From positions 1 through 8,119 of the forward strand of contig JANXXF010000061.1 of NCBI GenBank assembly GCA_025350775.1: a DNA stretch of 8,119 bases. The letters run 5' to 3'. The stretch is from Actinomycetes bacterium (GTDB lineage Bacteria; Actinomycetota; Thermoleophilia; Gaiellales; Gaiellaceae). The notes below the pieces were generated by a model. It was not told where the DNA came from and did no database searches. It was given only the letters and a program-made list of their open reading frames with translations. Made by a program: the position numbers and the translations under genes. This document shows, in pieces, positions 5,622 through 8,119 of this stretch (within the stretch, counting starts at the first letter, position 1; every line of letters starts with the position of its first letter).

Positions 5622-6317
5622 GTGATCTCGATCGGGCCGATCTTCAGGGATGCGTGGGCGCTCTACCGGCTGCTGTGGCAGCGCGGCGTGTCGGTGGCCG
5701 CCGTCGTCTTCGCGATCGTCGGCGTGGCCAGCTATCTGGCGGGGCGGAGCGGCGGCGCCGGGCCGGCCTTCGCCATCCTCGTGCTGGGGCTGATCGGGCA
5801 GGTGTTCGTGCAAGGCATGCTCGTCGAGGCGGTGCGCAACGTCCACGAGGGGCGGCCGCAGGAGAGCGTGCGCGCGCTCTACGACCGTGCCGGCGCCGTC
5901 TTCCCGTCGCTCGTCGTCGGCTCGATCGTCTACGGGGTGGGGGTGGGCATCGGCATCGTGCTGTTGATCGTGCCGGGCCTGTTCCTGGCCGCCCGCTGGT
6001 CGATGTTCGTGCCGCTGATCGTGCTTGAGGGCAACCGCTCGGGTCCCGCGCGCGTCAAGTCAAACGAGCTGGTGAAGGGCAAGACCTCGGCGGTGCTCGT
6101 CACCATCGTCGTGATGTACCTCGCCGTCACGGCGCCGTCGATCGTCCTCCAGTTCGCCGTCGGCGCGGGCACGGTCGCTGCGGCGGTCGTCGGCTTCGTC
6201 TTCGCGGCGTTGTCGGCGCCGTTCGAGGCGCACGTGCTCACCACGATCTACTACCGGCTGACCGATCCCGCGCGGCCCGTGATCCATCGCGGCAGCGCCC
6301 GCGCGGTCGAGGCGTAG
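5622..6317 (+). CDS. YciC-like / glycerophosphodiester phosphodiesterase membrane-domain-like protein
   Basis: This 231-residue integral membrane protein has about five to six helices (roughly 23-41, 47-66, 93-116, 118-136, 156-175, 180-200). Its cytoplasmic-looking N-terminus, IGPIFRDAWALYR, resembles the opening amphipathic helix of this superfamily. The most telling segment is LLIVPGLFLAARWSMFVPLIVLEG (114-137) followed by ARVKSNELVKGKT (143-155). It matches the pattern 'PGlyl..RWs..vPvvvlEg...a..rS.eLvkG' seen in YciC-like proteins and related actinobacterial membrane proteins. No biochemical function is established for that group and no catalytic residues are evident. The start is GTG at 5622, with a -10-like hexamer 6 bases upstream. 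The halohydrin dehalogenase-like gene begins 9 bases after its stop without a hairpin between, so they probably share an mRNA. Confidence 0.7.
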   Translation: MISIGPIFRDAWALYRLLWQRGVSVAAVVFAIVGVASYLAGRSGGAGPAFAILVLGLIGQVFVQGMLVEAVRNVHEGRPQESVRALYDRAGAVFPSLVVGSIVYGVGVGIGIVLLIVPGLFLAARWSMFVPLIVLEGNRSGPARVKSNELVKGKTSAVLVTIVVMYLAVTAPSIVLQFAVGAGTVAAAVVGFVFAALSAPFEAHVLTTIYYRLTDPARPVIHRGSARAVEA

Positions 6318-6326
6318 GCCGCCCCG

Positions 6327-7013
6327 GTGGCGCTGATCGGCGACAGCCTCCGCGGCAAGCGCGTTCTGATCACGCAGGCCGCCGACTTCATGGGGCCGGC
6401 GCTCTGCGCGGGCTTCGCCGAGCACGGCGCTGTCGTCATCGCCGACGAGCACGCGCTGCTCGACCCCGCCGCTCCTGCGGCGCTCGTCGCCGCGGCCGGC
6501 CACGTCGACGTGCTCATCGCCAATCTCGCGATTGCTGCGCCCTCGACGCCCGCTGCCGCGGTCACCGACGAGGAGTGGCGCGACGTGTTCGCGCAGCTCG
6601 TCGACCCGCTGCCGCGCCTCGTGCGCGCCGTGCTGCCGCAGATGGTCGAGCGCCGCGCCGGCAAGGTGATCGTGATGGGCAGCGCCTCGGCGCTGCGCGG
6701 CATGAAGCGCGCCTCCACCTACAGCGCCGCGCGCGGCGCCCAGATCGCCTACGTCCGTGCCGTCGGCACCGAGGTGGCGCCGCACAACGTGCAGGTCAAC
6801 CTGATCGCGCAGAACTTCGTCGACAACCCGACGTACTTCCCGGCGGACGTGCAGGCGCTGCCGGCGTTCCAGGAGCGACTGCGGCGCGAGGTGCCGGCGC
6901 AGCGGCTCGGCCGGCCCGAGGAGGACGCCGCGCTGGCGGTCTTCCTCGCCAGCGACGAGTGTGGCTTCCTGGTGGGGCAGAGCGTGCCGTTCGCGGGCGG
7001 CTGGGCGACGTAG
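6327..7013 (+). CDS. Halohydrin dehalogenase (haloalcohol dehalogenase; SDR-derived)
   Basis: Halohydrin dehalogenases convert vicinal haloalcohols to epoxides plus halide, and reopen epoxides with anions, without any nicotinamide cofactor. They derive from short-chain dehydrogenases and are told apart by two fingerprints, both complete in this 228-residue protein. T16-X4-F21-X-G23 (TQAADFMG) replaces the glycine-rich cofactor motif, and S119-X12-Y132-X3-R136 (MGSAS ... STYSAAR) replaces the usual Tyr-X3-Lys. Arg136 in place of Lys is diagnostic. After it, NLIAQNFVDNPTYFP (158-172) fits the loop that builds the halide and substrate pocket in this family. The end, QRLGRPEEDAALAVFLASDE and GFLVGQSVPFAGGW, is normal SDR architecture. 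Length is typical (about 220-260). The GTG start at 6327 lacks a good ribosome site (GAGG lies 14 bases upstream), fitting coupled translation from the gene ending at 6317. The subtype (A-G) cannot be fixed by eye, though it looks unlike HheC. Confidence 0.85.
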   Translation: MALIGDSLRGKRVLITQAADFMGPALCAGFAEHGAVVIADEHALLDPAAPAALVAAAGHVDVLIANLAIAAPSTPAAAVTDEEWRDVFAQLVDPLPRLVRAVLPQMVERRAGKVIVMGSASALRGMKRASTYSAARGAQIAYVRAVGTEVAPHNVQVNLIAQNFVDNPTYFPADVQALPAFQERLRREVPAQRLGRPEEDAALAVFLASDECGFLVGQSVPFAGGWAT

Positions 7014-7030
7014 CTCCGGTCGCCTCGCCA

Positions 7031-7047
7031 CCCGCGCACGGCGCGGG
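7031..7047. terminator. Terminator-like hairpin between convergent genes
   Basis: CCCGCGC and GCGCGGG form a perfect 7-bp stem with loop ACG in the 38-base gap between the halohydrin dehalogenase stop (7013) and the minus-strand isomerase stop (7052). Being symmetrical, it could serve both transcripts. No T tract is present on either strand. Confidence 0.5.
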
Positions 7048-7051
7048 GCGG

Positions 7052-7510
7052 TCAGGCCGCGATCTCGACCTTGTCCATCGTGATGGGCGTGACCGGCCGG
7101 TCGTTGCGGCCTGTCTCGACCTTCTCGATCGCGTCGACGACGTCCATGCCGGACGTCACCTTGCCGAAGACGGTGTGGCGGCCGTCGAGCCACGGTGCTG
7201 CCGCGGTGGTGACGAGGAAGAACTGGCTGCCGTTGGTGTTCGGGCCGGCATTTGCCATGGCGATCACGCCGCGGACGACGCCGTGCTGGTTCTGCTCGTC
7301 GTCGAACTTGTAGCCGGGGTCGCCGGTGCCGTCGCCCTTAGGGCAGCCGGCCTGGATCATGAAGTCGGGGATCACGCGGTGGAAGGTAAGGCCGTCGTAG
7401 AAGCCCTTGCCGGCCAGCTCCACGAAGTTGGCGACCGTCTTCGGGGCATCGGCGTCGTACAGCTCGAGCGAGATGACGCCCTTGCTGGTGTGCATCGTGG
7501 CGATAGTCAT
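7052..7510 (-). CDS. Cyclophilin-type peptidyl-prolyl cis-trans isomerase
   Basis: This 152-residue, single-domain cyclophilin should catalyse cis-trans isomerisation of X-Pro bonds and assist protein folding in the cytoplasm; no signal peptide is present. The catalytic core is intact: LTFHRVIPDFMIQAG (41-55) with Arg45, Phe50 and Gln53, then AMANAGPNTNGSQFFLV (84-100) with Gln96, and PWLDGRHTVFGKV (106-118) with Trp107 and His112. The N-terminal strands MHTSKGVISLELYDADAPKTVANFVEL are likewise typical. The start is ATG at 7510; Met6 is a less likely alternative. A TACCGT hexamer lies 6 bases upstream and no ribosome site is seen, so a leaderless mRNA is likely. It converges with the dehalogenase gene and diverges from the AI-2E family gene; function appears general housekeeping. 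Confidence 0.95.
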   Translation of the reverse strand: MTIATMHTSKGVISLELYDADAPKTVANFVELAGKGFYDGLTFHRVIPDFMIQAGCPKGDGTGDPGYKFDDEQNQHGVVRGVIAMANAGPNTNGSQFFLVTTAAAPWLDGRHTVFGKVTSGMDVVDAIEKVETGRNDRPVTPITMDKVEIAA

Positions 7511-7516
7511 AGCGGG

Positions 7517-7522
7517 ACGGTA
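7517..7522 (-). promoter_or_regulatory. TACCGT -10-like hexamer before the isomerase gene
   Basis: On the minus strand TACCGT (TANNNT) is followed by six bases and then the ATG, with no Shine-Dalgarno sequence. This is the geometry of an actinobacterial leaderless promoter. No -35 match was found. Confidence 0.42.
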
Positions 7523-7638
7523 CCTCGCGGCCGCCGGGCCGCGTCGCAGCGGGTGGCTGGCCGGCCGGCGTGCGCGGGCACGGCACGTCGCCGGCCGCCC
7601 AGGAACGCCCCGCGCCGCGCGCCCTCCACCCATGCGGG

Positions 7639-7644
7639 CATGAT
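7639..7644 (+). promoter_or_regulatory. Possible -10-like CATGAT before the AI-2E family gene
   Basis: CATGAT keeps the A at position 2 and T at position 6 of TANNNT and lies 7 bases before the ATG at 7652. It overlaps the alternative ATG at 7640. The match is weak. Confidence 0.2.
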
Positions 7645-7651
7645 TCCGCGC

Positions 7652-8119
7652 ATGGCGGGCGAGCACGTGGTCGGATTTCGCGGCAGGACGATCCTCAAGA
7701 CGATCGGCATCGTCGTCGCGGTCGCGCTCCTGCTGTGGCTGATCTGGCACGCGCGCGGCGTCATCACCTGGGTGCTGATCGCGGCGTTCCTGGCGATGGC
7801 CGTCAACCCGCTCGTCGATCGTCTGCAGAACAGGGTGGGGATGGCGCGCGGCTGGGCCGCCGCCATCGTCTACCTCGGCGTGATCGGGATGATCGCGGCA
7901 GTCGGCTACAGCTTCATCCCGACCCTCGTGACCCAGGTCAATGACTTCGCCAACGCGCTGCCGGATTACATCAAGAATCTCACCGCGGGCCGTGGCAAGT
8001 TCGGCTTCCTCGAGACGAAGTACCACATCGTCGAGCGCGTCAAGGAGCAGGTGTCCGCGGGCGGCGCCGGCAAGGTGTTCGGCCTCTCAGGCATCGCGGT
8101 TACGGTCACGAAGAGCATC
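7652..8119 (+). CDS. AI-2E family transporter (UPF0118/PerM-like), N-terminal part cut by window end
   Basis: The frame is open from ATG 7652 to the last base, giving 156 residues of a family usually 330-400 long. Helices are visible at about 13-32, 36-54 and 66-89. The segment FLAMAVNPLVDRLQNR (46-61) is the conserved 'PlV..l' stretch after the second helix. FIPTLVTQVNDFANALPDYI (88-107) matches the conserved Pro...Gln...Phe...LPxY motif that opens the large extracytoplasmic domain. Family members are membrane exporters or antiporters; despite the name only a few handle autoinducer-2, and others carry cations, so the substrate is unknown. An in-frame ATG at 7640 would add four residues (MIPR). 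No ribosome site precedes either start. Confidence 0.85.
   Translation, partial: MAGEHVVGFRGRTILKTIGIVVAVALLLWLIWHARGVITWVLIAAFLAMAVNPLVDRLQNRVGMARGWAAAIVYLGVIGMIAAVGYSFIPTLVTQVNDFANALPDYIKNLTAGRGKFGFLETKYHIVERVKEQVSAGGAGKVFGLSGIAVTVTKSI

Noticed and set aside
6327..7013. Ordinary NAD(P)-dependent SDR oxidoreductase
   Set aside because: The TGxxxGxG cofactor motif is missing and the catalytic Lys is Arg, while both halohydrin dehalogenase fingerprints are complete.
1..8119. tRNA or rRNA genes, insertion sequences, CRISPR arrays
   Set aside because: I saw no cloverleaf, transposase motifs, terminal repeats or spaced direct repeats anywhere in the window.

Overview
The window is very GC-rich, with strong G/C bias at third codon positions. 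That bias leaves long open frames on both strands of real genes. Together with the gene content and several start codons that sit 6-7 bases after a TANNNT-like hexamer, this points to a high-GC actinobacterium. A Thermoleophilia-type lineage is my best guess, from protein flavour only.

Layout. (1) 2-1557: the 3' end of a 3-hydroxyisobutyrate/6-phosphogluconate-type dehydrogenase overlaps, by ATGA, a MetX-like alpha/beta hydrolase. (2) 1629-4328: three proteins of the cell envelope that I cannot name: a secreted 470-residue protein with four cysteines, a membrane protein starting 5 bases later, and a membrane protein with a long Ala/Pro/Glu-rich extracytoplasmic segment. (3) 4328-4959: two tandem hairpins, one with a perfect 12-bp stem, then an MntP-like manganese exporter. 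(4) 4960-5274: an intergenic stretch holding a minus-strand remnant of a zinc-type (MDR) alcohol dehydrogenase reduced to part of its Rossmann domain. (5) 5275-7013: a small ABM-like protein, a YciC-like membrane protein, and 9 bases later an SDR-fold protein. (6) 7031-8119: a terminator-like hairpin between convergent genes, a minus-strand cyclophilin-type peptidyl-prolyl isomerase, and the start of an AI-2E family membrane protein running off the end.

The most notable gene is at 6327-7013. It looks like an ordinary short-chain dehydrogenase but carries the complete halohydrin dehalogenase fingerprint. The glycine-rich cofactor motif is replaced by T-X4-F-X-G, and the catalytic residues read S-X12-Y-X3-R instead of Y-X3-K. 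It should therefore be a cofactor-independent dehalogenase that interconverts vicinal haloalcohols and epoxides.

Most genes are followed within about 15 bases by a short, pure GC hairpin without a T tract, so the window reads as several short transcription units. The tightest couplings are dehydrogenase/MetX-like, secreted protein/membrane protein, and YciC-like/halohydrin dehalogenase. I see no RNA gene, mobile element or CRISPR array.
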